Of a stretch of DNA of 64,000 bases, positions 34,961 through 46,248 are shown in pieces. Location: positions 9,796,001 through 9,860,000 of the forward strand of contig BSBN01000297.1 in the NCBI GenBank assembly GCA_027924645.1, given 5' to 3'. The notes below the pieces were generated by a model. It had not been told where the DNA came from and did not search any database. It saw nothing but the letters and a program-made list of their open reading frames with translations. How positions within the stretch are numbered: the first letter of the stretch is position 1; each line of letters starts with the position of its first letter. A program made the translations under genes and the position numbers. This DNA comes from Cunninghamia lanceolata (lineage: Eukaryota; Streptophyta; Pinopsida; Cupressales; Cupressaceae).

Positions 34961-36410
34961 TAAGCTCAATAGATGTGTTTTTGGCATAATCCATAAATAT
35001 ATTTGACATGAAATAGATATTTCATCTAAATTATTTATCCTTCATGTAGTAAAATATTTCATGGACTCAATATTTTATCTTATATAATCTAATAATTGTA
35101 TGTGAGTGTGATGATCATGAATATACTTAACATCTTAAAATAGATTAATTAAAAAGGGACAAACACAATGTCACTTTAAAATTGGGTACCTAGAGTATTT
35201 ATACTGATAATGTGTATAAGGAGGTTTTGGAACATTTAAAGATGAAAAGGAAATTAGAGATATAATTTAATATTTTAAGAACATGATGTAACATAAGTTT
35301 ATTGAGTAAATCTGGTCTAAATTTGTTAGAGTTGTGAGTTAAGATAGTTCATCAATCATTCTCAATTCTTAGGTGAAAATCTGGAAGAAGAATGTAAACC
35401 TTAAAGAAGAATGTCTCTTTCTGTTAAGAAAGCAATATTAGTTTTGAAGTTTATGAAAGATAATCTTCTGCAAGATTTTTCTTTTGTGTATAAGGCAATG
35501 TTGAAAAATTAAATCTAGTAAATAGTAAGAAAAATATTATTTTGTATTTGGAGATAATATTAAGGCAATAATATTGATTATAAGGGGCATTTTATACATT
35601 TTTGTCTTTTTAACTGTCTATTCAAGAGAGATTTATCCCTCTAATTCAGGGATTCTGGACTCTTTATGTTCCCCTCAGCCCTGCTTCAACAAATAGGATA
35701 AGATTAATTGAGGTTAGTTTACAATTTAGTTTAGGGTTCTTTCTCTGATGGAAGCCTAAGACAATTCGATGCAGTGTTTTAAGCTTGCCCAATTGCAATT
35801 TGCTGGTTCAATGTGGTCTTTTTTAATTTCATTTCCCTTCATTTTTATACCGATGGAGCATCATCACACAATGCATATATCCCATTAATTTGAAGAAAAC
35901 AAAATAGTGTAGTTCAATATTAATGCTGTAACAAAGCGCTAGACACATTCTGTTCCAATCATAAAATAATGGCAGATTGTCTTGTATAGAATAAAATATA
36001 AGGCAATAGTATACTACTTATTACAATGTTCGATTAATTATTAGATATATGTGGTTATGCTACAGAATCAAAATACCACATACTAGGAATATATAAATCA
36101 GCAGATGAGTTCCCTCAAGCTCAGGCTGCCATTGTCCTACTGAAAGACCGATAAGAAGGCTCTAATGGGCTGTATAATCACCATGTTACTAAGCTGACCA
36201 TGATAACTTTCTAAGCACTGCATATGTAACTTTTTAAGGAGTATTTGCCATAGACAAGAGAGCATATTCTCTGGAGCTGATCGACCAATTCATACATGCA
36301 TCTGCAAGAAATATAAAGAATAATTTATATCTGCCCTTATCTATATTGCATCCCACTTTTTAATAAGAAATATAAAGAAGAGAGGAAAAGGGTAGACCGT
36401 AGAAGCATAC
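34961..36410. other. No gene recognised
   Basis: AT-rich DNA without supported ORFs or element ends. It borders the 3' side of the right WOX8/9-like copy and may contain 3' untranslated sequence. Confidence 0.5.
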
Positions 36411-36583
36411 CAAGTAGTACGTAGCTCCTTGTTGCAGACCTTGCAAGGTGAATCCCTATTCATCCAAGGTGAACTTGCATTTAGACCGAACAATGGCCTT
36501 CACATTTATAGGACCCATGGGAACATCACATTGAATATCATTGATAAATACGGTAGATGAAGAGGCATGCGAGCTGCTAACTC

Positions 36584-37375
36584 CTAATTCTGCCCACAGA
36601 AATTTATCGAGGAAACTAAATAAGTCAACATACATACTAAAAAAGGAAAGAGACAATAATAAAAAAATGGGAATATAGAATATATTTGTATACCCGTGCC
36701 TGAATGAATAATAGTGTTGTCACTCAGAGATGGTGAGAAGAGATTTTGGTGGGGATTAAAGCTCTCTGGAGCTGCAAGGTGATCAAATAGAGATCTCTGT
36801 CCAGTGGCAGAGGATTCAGCCTGAAGATTGCGTTCTTTTCCTTTTGTTGTCTGTTCTGAAACCAAAACTCCTATTTTTCGACCTTCAAACCTTGCTTTGA
36901 TCCTCCAAAATCTTTTTGGTTCTTCTTTTCCACAACGCTTACTGAATATTTCACTGTAGTCCATAATTATTCTATTAACAGGAAATGGGTCCGTTACAAA
37001 TTTAATTGTGTCCTCATTCACAATGGTAGTCAATGATTTACTATAGAGCCTTTTGTTATATGTACAGGAAACCACTAGGTATGGGTAACAATAAGGCCAG
37101 TAAAGGAGAATTAAATTGATTTTCTCGAGGTCATTGGCAATTGAGTTACAATACCAATTCCATGCATCAATTTGAATTTGCATTTTCTCATACATGCATG
37201 CATGTGTGGGAGATTCAACCCACCACCCAGAAAAGAATGCATCATTTGCAAATGTTAAAAGTGTCGATTCTTGACACGATTTATTCCACTTGACAAATGC
37301 TCGTATTTCTTCATTCTGAAACATGCCAAGCAATAAGATCCTGCATAGCCACACACAAACAAAATTTTTCATCAT
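36584..37375 (-). CDS. Long open frame of unknown nature within the right WOX-like copy
   Basis: 263 open codons, the longest frame in the window. The N-terminal 150 residues are not low-complexity: they include FVKWNKSCQESTLLTF, FFSGWWVESPTHACMYEK, AWNWYCNSIANDLEK and PFPVNRIIMDYSEIF. I cannot assign them to a family. The C-terminal third overlaps the WOX recognition-helix region and linker, where the frame happens to be open. It lies between the two halves of the homeodomain, so it may be intron sequence, an inserted gene fragment or an alternative exon. No counterpart is seen in the left copy. Confidence 0.35.
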   Translation of the reverse strand: MMKNFVCVWLCRILLLGMFQNEEIRAFVKWNKSCQESTLLTFANDAFFSGWWVESPTHACMYEKMQIQIDAWNWYCNSIANDLEKINLILLYWPYCYPYLVVSCTYNKRLYSKSLTTIVNEDTIKFVTDPFPVNRIIMDYSEIFSKRCGKEEPKRFWRIKARFEGRKIGVLVSEQTTKGKERNLQAESSATGQRSLFDHLAAPESFNPHQNLFSPSLSDNTIIHSGTGIQIYSIFPFFYYCLFPFLVCMLTYLVSSINFCGQN

Positions 37376-37645
37376 TCTTATTACTATTCTGAACTAAGAA
37401 CTCTATCACACAATGAAATCCAAAATCATGAATGATCACAAGATAAGTACTTGGTAACTTACTTTCTTCGCACAGCTGCTGTAATGAAAGCCATTACTTT
37501 AAACTTTTACAGTTTATTGATTCTTCTACTATCTGAAACTTAGTAATGCAATATAAGGTTGAAACAATAAACACTATCATATATACATGACATGTACTGC
37601 TGTGACAAATGGGTAATAAGTTCCAAAAAAAACTCCTATCCTTCG

Positions 37646-37708
37646 ACCTGATGCTCTGTATCTCTGGTTTCCATATTTTTGCAGTCGCATTCTGATGCTC
37701 TGTATCTC
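37646..37708. repeat. Short direct duplication in the homeodomain
   Basis: TGATGCTCTGTATCTCT occurs at about 37647 and 37691, 44 bases apart. On the coding strand it duplicates the IQSIR helix-2 codons in a shifted frame (read as QRYRAS), which disrupts the join to the recognition helix. Confidence 0.75.
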
Positions 37709-38151
37709 TTCTTTCTCGGGAATCACTATCCTACGTTTTGGGTGTGGGTAACTCTCCCTCTCCTTCTCCTGCGCCGCTGTTCCTGTCTCAAGATTCGTTA
37801 ATACCATTCAGAATACACATTATGTAGTGCTAGATAATACAATGATTAAATCTAAGCTGTCTGATTGTTTGATCATTCAACGTTTAACTAGAACTATACA
37901 TTCAATAACTATTACACCAGACAAATGGACCTGAACATGGTTGATGTTGAGAAGTTGAGGGCTTCGATTTGAGCTGATCTGTCTAATTCCTGTTGGAAGT
38001 CATCGTGACCACCACTGAACACAGATATAATTCTTTGCCTTACACTGCAAACACGCAAACTGATGAATATGAACTCCAAGTGCTCAGAATACCAAGCTTC
38101 TGCTGCTCTGGAACCACGATTTATTGACACAATCTTGCCATGAAAACCCAT

Positions 38152-38605
38152 AAAATCTCCTCCGAAAAGGAAAAATAAAACAGGATTTGTAAATGCGGAG
38201 AAGAAAAATCGGAGGTTGGACTATTTCGCATCTGACTGAAGCGTAAAGCTTAGTGAGGACGCGAGACTGTCCGGTACGATTCGGACATCCATTTTTTCCT
38301 TGGTGGGGAGGAGTATTTATCAAAATTAATTAAATTCAATTAACGGAATATGGCTTGGACAATTTTAAATTCTAATTTTAATTATCACTAACCAAGATTC
38401 TAATTATAAATACATATCTAAACTTAAACTAAATTAAACAGCATGTCACTCTTAGTTTATGTCAAGTCAACTAATATTTAGGAGCAGATTATACATTATA
38501 CAATATAAGATTTCTATAACTTTCTAAAATAAAATATAGTCATATAAAATTCACTTCATTCTCATAATTGTTTCATTATTTTGCTTTTCTATTTTTTGGT
38601 TGCAG
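38152..38605. other. Upstream region of the right WOX-like copy
   Basis: Collinear with about 700-1055. Contains no supported gene; minus frames here (38084-38323) look like leader sequence. It may hold the old promoter, but no clear TATA box is placed. Confidence 0.4.
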
Positions 38606-38839
38606 ATCTATAACCGCTGTGTGGAAGGGCTCTTGGGAAGGTCATGGCCAGTTTTTTCCATCTCTTCTCTCCATGGGTAATTGCAACTTATCTTTTTTTT
38701 AAATCTATTTTCTTTGCAAACACAAAACCAATTTATTTTATTTTATTTTTAGATCTCATGATTTTGTATGTTGCATGTTGTAGGAGAAAGGCTCATAGGT
38801 TATCTTTGTTATCATTTCAATGCATGGAGGCACTTCAGG
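38606..38839 (+). other. Two exon-like blocks of an unidentified gene (right copy)
   Basis: Same layout as at 1056-1293: block A 38606-38676 after TTGCAG and before GTAATT; block B 38784-38839 after TTGTAG and before GTAGAC. The frame IYNRCVEGLLGRSW into RKAHRLSLLSFQCMEALQG has no stop in this copy. Conserved borders support exons, but the peptide is not recognised. Confidence 0.35.
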
Positions 38840-39181
38840 GTAGACAGAAAAAGATTTTGATACCTAATTGGTTACAACTACATGTTTTCATATAGAAAAA
38901 GGTTACAAAAGAAAATTGATAACAAAGATTATAAAATCTATAATGTCAATCAATTCCTTTCTTTTTATTTTATTTTTGGATGCATATAAATATACATCCA
39001 TCTGATATATTTAATAATCTTAGAATATGAACAAAGGATCACTGATATTATTTCTGAATACAAGTCTTAACATAAGATTAAGAAAATCTTTCCCAACTAA
39101 AGTTTTGATTTTGAAAGGATATATAGAGATCTAGTTTCTATTTTGGAATGATTATTGTTTATAGAAGAGATCACACAACAA

Positions 39182-39229
39182 ATTGAAGCACACTCATACT
39201 ATTGAAGCACACTCATACTATTGAAGCAC
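39182..39229. repeat. 19-bp tandem repeat, 2.5 copies
   Basis: ATTGAAGCACACTCATACT at 39182-39200 and 39201-39219, then ATTGAAGCAC. Confidence 0.9.
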
Positions 39230-39599
39230 AATAAAATAATTGTTATATGAATAATTTCCTGAAAAATGATCAAAGGAAAACAATAGAAGATAATGCAAAT
39301 ATACTCAAAATGTTTACCTTCAAGCACCTCCTCCACACTTGATAGAACAACATAATTTCCGCAGCAAAACTTTGCTCACTGTGACGAATAATTTCCAAGC
39401 AAGATATTACTTTGAAAACTCATGATCAAATGTCTTCGTTGAAGCTTGATTTATAGGAGGTAAAATGTACTATGAAAATAAGTACTATGGACAAATAAAA
39501 TAAATGATTATCTCAGAAAAGGTGATGTGAAAGACTCATTTAATGAAGGCCTCAAGTGGTTGAGGATGGGGATAAGTGTGACACATTTTTTAAAATAAT

Positions 39600-41293
39600 A
39601 AAATTATTTAAATTATGATAGATGTGTGTGGGGATGAGGATAAAGGTGAAATAATTTAAATAACTAGTAAAAGCACCAAAGGTGCTATCAAATGGCCAAT
39701 AGGCACAAATATTTGTATTTTTATTCAAAAGTGGTACCCAAATAAATTTTTAAAAAAATTGAATTTTTAAATGGTTTAATGATTGTCACATGGGGGTCTC
39801 AAAAGTACATATTATAACATGTATGGAAGCCTTAGACTTTTCCAGTGATATTCTTGGAGTTAGTTAGTTTTCCTTTAATGTGGCATTCCCTAGAGTTACA
39901 GTAGGCAACCTTATTACGGTAAGGGGGGATTTTAACCTAGTATTACAGTAAGGGGGATTTTAACCTAGATCACACTTTTAAGATTGTTCCAATTATTATA
40001 AACATTACAAGCTAAACTAGAGGTAGGGTTCTTTGAAATGAGATTTTTTTTAGTTATTTTAAAAAGAGGTGTTCAACATTTCAATACTGTCAAATTTCTA
40101 AAAACCATTGTTGTTGTACTCTATTGAAAGTGATTTTGGTGATTTCAAAAAAAAAAATTTGTGACTTGATTATGGTTCATCATTATTTCAATAGTGATGT
40201 CTAAAGTTAAATTTTAGAAAACCTTCTTTTTGGATGTTCTAATTTGGCCCTGGTATACTAATGGTTTTATGAAAACTCAACAAATATACATGTATTGAAT
40301 TTGACATGCATTTCTAGAATGGTGTCTTAGAAGATCAAAGTAATCATTACAATGAGTTGGTTGGTGACAAAGTCATGGTAGATCTCATAGAAGTTTGATG
40401 ATGATCCATGCATGACATTAAATGAGAAAGTATGACATTAAATGAGAAAGCATGACATTAAATGAGAAATAACTAATGAATGAGAAAAAACTATGATTAT
40501 ACATGACATTGAATGAGCAACAATTATTACACTCCACGACATTTCAAAAAAACAACTATGGGAGGTTTACCCATCAAAGATCATATCTAGATGGATAGAT
40601 GATAAAAAAGATCATATCTAGCTAGATGGATGGGTGATAAAAAAAAGGCAACCACTACATACAAATCTAAATAAACCATACCTTTTGGTATCAATGTGAA
40701 TTTATACTTTCATACCACAATTTGTTTGTATAGCCAACAAATCCATATGGGAAAATCTTGCCATAGTTTTAGATTGATCATGTTTATTATTGAGAGAGTT
40801 GGAGTAATCTATTTCAAGCATTATCTATCATATTAGAGGATATATATATTTTCCATCCAAGGATCCATTCAAAGTTATGCTATTTGGATACCATATCAAA
40901 AGCATGCCCCTAAAGGATCAGTGTTGGAAGCAAGGCTAAAATTTTTATATTGAATGAATATTTCCTTAGGATCAAAGAATTCTTTGGCAAAGAATATACA
41001 AATAAAGACCATGCATATCTTATGGGTCACTTGCTATGCATGCAAAAATCATATTCTTATTTCTATAGCAAGTCCCACTCCTGTCCACTATAATATATTC
41101 TTATTTACCGCATAGCATGCACATATTAATTAGTTATACGCTTCCCCACCATGCAAACATGATGTGCACAAGGCACATACACAATTATAGATTGGAAGAA
41201 CACATACACATTGCATATACATTTAATCTTCAACCAAACCTTTCAAATTTAACAATACAAAAAGATAAAACCATGCCCCTCTATACAACAAAT
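39600..41293. other. AT-rich stretch, no gene recognised
   Basis: No supported ORF, LTR end or pol motif. Contains the 20-bp repeat at 40411-40470. The frame at 41117-41380 overlaps the foldback and is not a gene. Confidence 0.5.
40411..40470. repeat. 20-bp tandem repeat, three copies
   Basis: CATGACATTAAATGAGAAAG occurs at 40411, 40431 (first base T) and 40451 (last base T). Confidence 0.9.
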
Positions 41294-41497
41294 AAGCTAA
41301 CTTTGTTTGCAACTAGCATATTTATATTTTATAAAATATATCTAAAGTATGCTGAGAGAAGGATATCTCGAGATGCCTAATGTTAGGATTAGTGATTAAT
41401 AGGCACCTCAAGAAGATATTAATAGGCACCTCAAGAAGATATATCTCAGTGTACTTTAGATATAAATATGCTAGTTTAACTATAATTGTGTTAGCTT
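41294..41497. mobile_element. Foldback / MITE-like inverted repeat (204 bp)
   Basis: The left arm (AAGCTAAC ... AACTAGCATATTTATA ... ATCTAAAGTA ... CTGAGA ... TGCCT, 41294-41377) is mirrored by the right arm (AGGCACCT ... TCTCAG ... TACTTTAGAT ... TATAAATATGCTAGTT ... GTTAGCTT, 41424-41497). The arms are imperfect, with a short insertion in the left. A 23-bp unit is tandemly doubled at 41395-41440. No protein is encoded. Target duplications are not clear. Confidence 0.6.
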
Positions 41498-43320
41498 TAA
41501 AAATATTAACCCAGTACATGTGATCCACCTCATGTGTAATTTTGCAATTATGTTTATTTGAAAGATTATAAAATATATTATTTATTGAAAAAATTAGCTA
41601 AACCAAAGCAAAATCTATATATGATTTTATTATATTCCCTCACATCCCATAATTAGAATCATTGCACTCCATTCACACTCATTATTCATTCCACAACACT
41701 TGGACTTATGGATTCCAACATATAATAATATTGAATATAATTTGTTCTTTTACATGCTATCTAACGTCAGATACATTTAGTCTTATATTCCTCGTATATA
41801 CAATTACATTATAAAAAATATCTCTAACCTATTACAAATATATACCTATTTGTTTATATATATATACCTATTTATTTCTATTAGGAATGTACAGTCTTGT
41901 TGAAGTTGCAATTCTTATCAACCTAAAAACATGGAAATCAAAAGGCATCTTTGTCAAAAAACTCTCACTAATTTCATAAACCATTTTTTCAAAGACAAAA
42001 TTGATTTGAACTTATATTAACCAAAATAGGACTTTAAATTTAGATTTTAAATTTAGATGTATGCTCCAGTACAGTGATCCACCAATATCTATGTAATCCC
42101 TAACTTTTTAGGACACAAATTGTATTATTGTTGCATGTTTGAATGTACAAATTTATTCAGGTAGTACCACCAAATTCAACTCTGGATGTTGGGTACCTTA
42201 ATGGCAACCGATGAGGCAAGCTATAAGTCATGGGTGAGTTTGACTCTTAATTATTGTACCTAAGTGGAAGGACACCCCACAATAGGAATTTACCTACCAA
42301 AAAGCCAATTTACCTTAGACAATGATTTGGCAATCATGTAGTAGGTTGCATACAAAATGTTTGACAAAATGTAGCATAGAAAACAAACCAAATAATAATA
42401 TAATGCTTTGGCTCCATAATGGAACAATTTATGGGCTATTGATGCTTTGAGATTTCTTGATATTAAGCCATATATCTGGATAATACTATGTTTAATCTTT
42501 CCTCTTGACATTTTGGTGTTTCATTGATACATATCTCCATAAAGCCAAAACAAAGGAAGAGAAAAACCAAAAAGAAAAAGACTAATACAGTCGTATCTAG
42601 ATATATCACATCATATTAAGATGCTATTGTATATTAGACAACATGCAAATAGTTTGCTAAAATGCTTCAAAGAGAACAATACCCAAAAAAATATTTATCA
42701 TAAAATATATTTTGCTCCCAATGCAACATTTCGGGTGCTATTCTATATCAGACTGCATACTATTTATTTTGACAAAATGTCCCATAGGAAAAAACCCAAA
42801 ACATAAATGCCCTTAAAAAGTATGGTCATAGGGACAAAGAGGCATAAAAATTGATGTCCGTACATACAACCCTAAAGTCTTCGTTTCGCAAGATTCTCGA
42901 TTACTTCTCAAAACACTGACTGAAAATCAACATCCAAAATTTGTATGCACCAAAACCTTTCACTGTGCACTAAAAAAACCTTAATATTAATATTTAAATA
43001 CATAGACCTCAACTAAAGAGCAGCTACCAATGTAAAGAGGCATTATTTTTCCATCCCCTCTATATACTTTTACCCTATACCCGTATACAAACAGAAAGAT
43101 ATACCTAATCTTCCTTGTAATGTTTCATTCTCGGATTCATTTTCTTGCAGCCAACATTTCCTACACTATGTGGTATTTTTTGGTTGTTTTAAACATTTAT
43201 TTTATATGGACAACCAATTTTGTTTTGGATGACCAAAAAATAGAACTACAAAATTTTTGGCAGTTACAAGATGTGTACACATATAGAATGGCCTATCGAC
43301 TAAATAAAACTATTTAAATT
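41498..43320. other. AT-rich stretch, no gene recognised
   Basis: Short frames at 42290-42511, 42621-42806 and 43120-43317 show no motif. Weakly repeated phrases such as GACAAAATGT..CATAG at about 42365 and 42771 suggest an old repeat. Confidence 0.45.
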
Positions 43321-43329
43321 ATGTACTAA

Positions 43330-43548
43330 GGGTTAATTTAAACAAATATTTAATTTGTGCGAATTGATTAAATAAATACAATTAATTGGTAGGTTAAAAA
43401 GGGGTTTAGTTAAATAAATATAATTTCTTTAACTAATTGGATGATGGAAGGGGTTATGAAAGTGTCATAGGACAAAAATGTGTTGCAAGGTGTTGCAAGA
43501 GGTGTCGAAAGTGATGTTACAAGACATGGCCAATTTTAGGTGTCTACA
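43330..43548 (-). mobile_element. Gypsy LTR start, minus strand, truncated
   Basis: Minus strand from 43548 reads TGTAGACACCTAAAATTGGC, the same LTR start as at 16669, followed by the same kind of AATTAAATAA-rich tract. The left end is not defined and the LTR appears cut near 43.33 kb. Confidence 0.65.
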
Positions 43549-46248
43549 TTTTGCCTCTCTTTGAGATGATATTTTGACTAAGAGAAGTAGCATCATTTCA
43601 AAGAAGATAAGTTATGGATGAAGGGAAAGAAAAAGGATGCAAAAGGATACTTGAACCACTTGAAGGAGTGACAAGGAGGAATGGATGTAAGGATATTATG
43701 ATGCCCCCTCGAGAGGATAGGCAAGTCGGAAGAACACGAGTATGCTCTCGAAATGAATGACACAAAGGGGTAGGGAGATGGAGGAGGTGAGAAAAAAATG
43801 GAAACCAAGGTGATGATGTGTTTTGTGCACCCAACATAATACAACCTTGTCTAGATGTATTAGGAGAGAAAATTAGAGCATTAAAGTCCTAGTGCACAAA
43901 AGGTATTATGCAAAAAGCTATTCCACCATACACAAGATATGAATATTAGCTGGAGTAATAAGGGATTGATACAAATGCAAGATAAAATGATAACATACAC
44001 AAGCAAGCATGCACAAATGATTCAAAAACAAACAAGGTATTACCCATGTCAAGCAAGCATGTATGCAAAAATGATAAGGTATTGCCCCTGTCAAGCTGTA
44101 AACGGATGATTGTTTGATTGATTAGATTGATTATGATTGATTTGATTGATTTGATGATAATGGTGCTAGTATTGCTAGAAATGTGAATCAACACCAAGAT
44201 TTGATAGTAAGGATAGTGTTAATATTGTGGGGAACGATATATCCCTAGATCAACACAAAATTTTGGGAACGATATATCCCATTGATTATTTATGATGATT
44301 GATTGATTTGGTTTACAACAAGGCTAGGATCAAGACCATGGATGTGATTGAATAAATTGACTAGATTGATTAGCTAGATTGTTATGGATTAATGATGTCT
44401 TGCATTTAAATTTTATTTCTTAGAATTTTTGGGATATTTGATTTTTTTAAAATATTTTAATTCTTTTGTATTTTTGAATGTATTGTGATGGCATTGTATT
44501 ACAATTTGGATAACCTAAATGCTAGATACCAGTGACAAGAGAAAACCAAGTCTAGATAGAAGGATCGAGTTGGGATTGGATGAATGGATAAAAGGATGGA
44601 CATTAGTAAATGGGATGGAAGAATCATGATAGATGGATGGATAAAAGGATGAGAAATAGAGGATGGAATGGATGAGTGAATCATAAGGGAGCTAGGATAT
44701 GATCTCCAAAGACTATTTTGCATAGGAATAACATGCCCCATTCTTGGTGTAATGCTTAGGATTTTACATGAAAAAGCATATGATGATAAGATGATAGTAT
44801 TGGTTGGAAAGGGTGAGGTATATCAAGATATGTCCAAAGCATTGTTCAACATTTTACCCTTATGTCTTTATAAAGATCAAAACAGGAGGAAGGGAAGATG
44901 AGTAGATTCAATATTATAGGTATGTTGGTATAATGGATGGGGACGAAAAGATAGGATGGAAATGATAGGATGAAGTGGATGAGACAATGTGCCCCCAAGT
45001 ATAAGTCATGTAGATAAGAGGCCTACACATGATACTTATTTACAAGGTTTTCATCATGGTACTTATCGAAGGCACCAGTGAGGTGGTTTTCACAATTGGA
45101 CAAAGGGATTTCTCTTTAGTATTTTGATTTTATTTATTTTATTTTTCTTTGTTTGGGATATTTGGATGGGATTGGTAGATATGGAGGAAAAAGTAGGGAC
45201 TCAAGCATTTCTATCCATACCAAGGTAATATTGTCTTATGATGGAAAGGCATTGTACATGGACCATGTCAAGTGTCATTATGCTCATGGATGTTGGTAGG
45301 GGATTGCATGAGAGGGATATGGAGGTAGGTAGATAGTGGATTATGATGTGGATTATGGATATATGGAGGATGGTGGATTATATAGGGAAGGATAGTAGAT
45401 TATGATGTGGATTATGGATGGAAGAATAATGGATTATCATGTGGATTATAAATAGAAGGATCTAGTGGATTATTATGTGGATTATGAATGGAAGGATTAT
45501 ACAAAAGCATGGACCATAGGGATATGATGGGTCAAACATGAGGGCTAGTGGATGAAAGATGGGGAGATGGAGGTATGTGGAAATATGGTTGAATGCAGAG
45601 GAACCACGACCAATGGTTGCACACATTATGATAGATATTGAAGCTTTTGATTTGGAGAAGGTATAGGAAGCAATAGAGATTTGGAATTCCTTATGGATTT
45701 ATGGAGCCAAATGAATGTAAGATTTCTAGGATGTTTGCATTTGGTGTTGGGGAAGGAATGTGGAATTTTTGGGATGTGGATGATTCACTTGACTTGATTT
45801 ATTTTTAATTAGGGACTTAAACCATTTAATCTTTGGACTTTTCTTTCAGAGGTGTGGGCTTAGGTAGCTTTTTTGATGGAGTTGGATTTGACTCTTTGCA
45901 TTGGTGCCCTATGTCATAAGGAGATTTAGGATCTTTTTTTATGTAAGGAGGCATCCAAATTTTTATTTTCGAATCCCATGGGCTTGGTGCAATCTTTGTG
46001 TTTGGTCGATGTGTGCATTCATTGATCATGCTTAGGAACTTTAGGGGATTTATGGATGAGGGGATTACTGGAATTATGGATAAAGGGAAAAGGGTATGTG
46101 AGGATGGTCATATTAGGCATTGAGAGAAGTGGAGGTAGAGTAGATTTGAGGATGGAGATAAAAGTGGATGGAGGAAGGTGTATGGTCACATGCTTTTACT
46201 ATTTTTAGGATGATGGAGGAGGGATGACAACATGTGTTTTGGGTGTAT
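43549..46248 (-). mobile_element. Gypsy internal region, gag end to polypurine tract (copy 2)
   Basis: 43564-43549 on the minus strand is TCAAAGAGAGGCAAAA, a polypurine tract next to the LTR. From 44205 rightward the sequence is collinear with 4635-6670, including the frame at 46029-45826, which matches the Lys/Pro-rich gag part at 6.3 kb (LPKPTPPKEESK there, LPKPTPLKEKSK here). So in this family gag is followed directly by the 3' region, with no pol between. At 46249 a copia LTR interrupts it. Confidence 0.55.
45335..45500. repeat. GATGTGGATTATG tandem repeat (copy 2)
   Basis: Same array as 5736-5905, with different unit losses. Confidence 0.75.

Larger units (their letters stand above)
36411..38151 (-). 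pseudogene. WOX8/9-like: WOX8/9-like homeobox sequence, right copy (broken)
   Basis: Minus-strand pieces in order: a possible N-terminus around 37950 with STMFRSI, perhaps a decayed form of the WOX8/9 opening HWPSMFKSK; homeodomain front at about 37740-37660, IVIPEKEEIQSIRMRLQKYG; recognition helix at about 36885-36840, EFWFQNRQQKEKN, reached past a TAG and a frame change; a Ser-rich linker, then an intron-like gap near 36700-36600; and the C-terminal motif at about 36550-36415, STVFINDIQCDVPMGPINVK, which matches the WOX8/9 ending TVFIN....VP.GP.NV. The closing EWGFTLQ..Q.GA.YYLV is present as LDE-stop-GFTLQGLQQGATYYLV, with TGG changed to TAG at 36458-36456. It lacks the 124-bp repeat of the left copy but has its own small duplication. 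The C-terminal match is the strongest basis for the subfamily. Confidence 0.72.

Noticed and set aside
41117..41528. Open frames on both strands near 41.1-41.5 kb
   Set aside because: They overlap the two arms of the foldback, so they mirror each other and are not genes.
43593..43844. Two overlapping minus-strand frames of about 80 codons with Pro/Ser-rich peptides
   Set aside because: They overlap in different frames over purine-rich gypsy sequence beside a polypurine tract; composition explains them.
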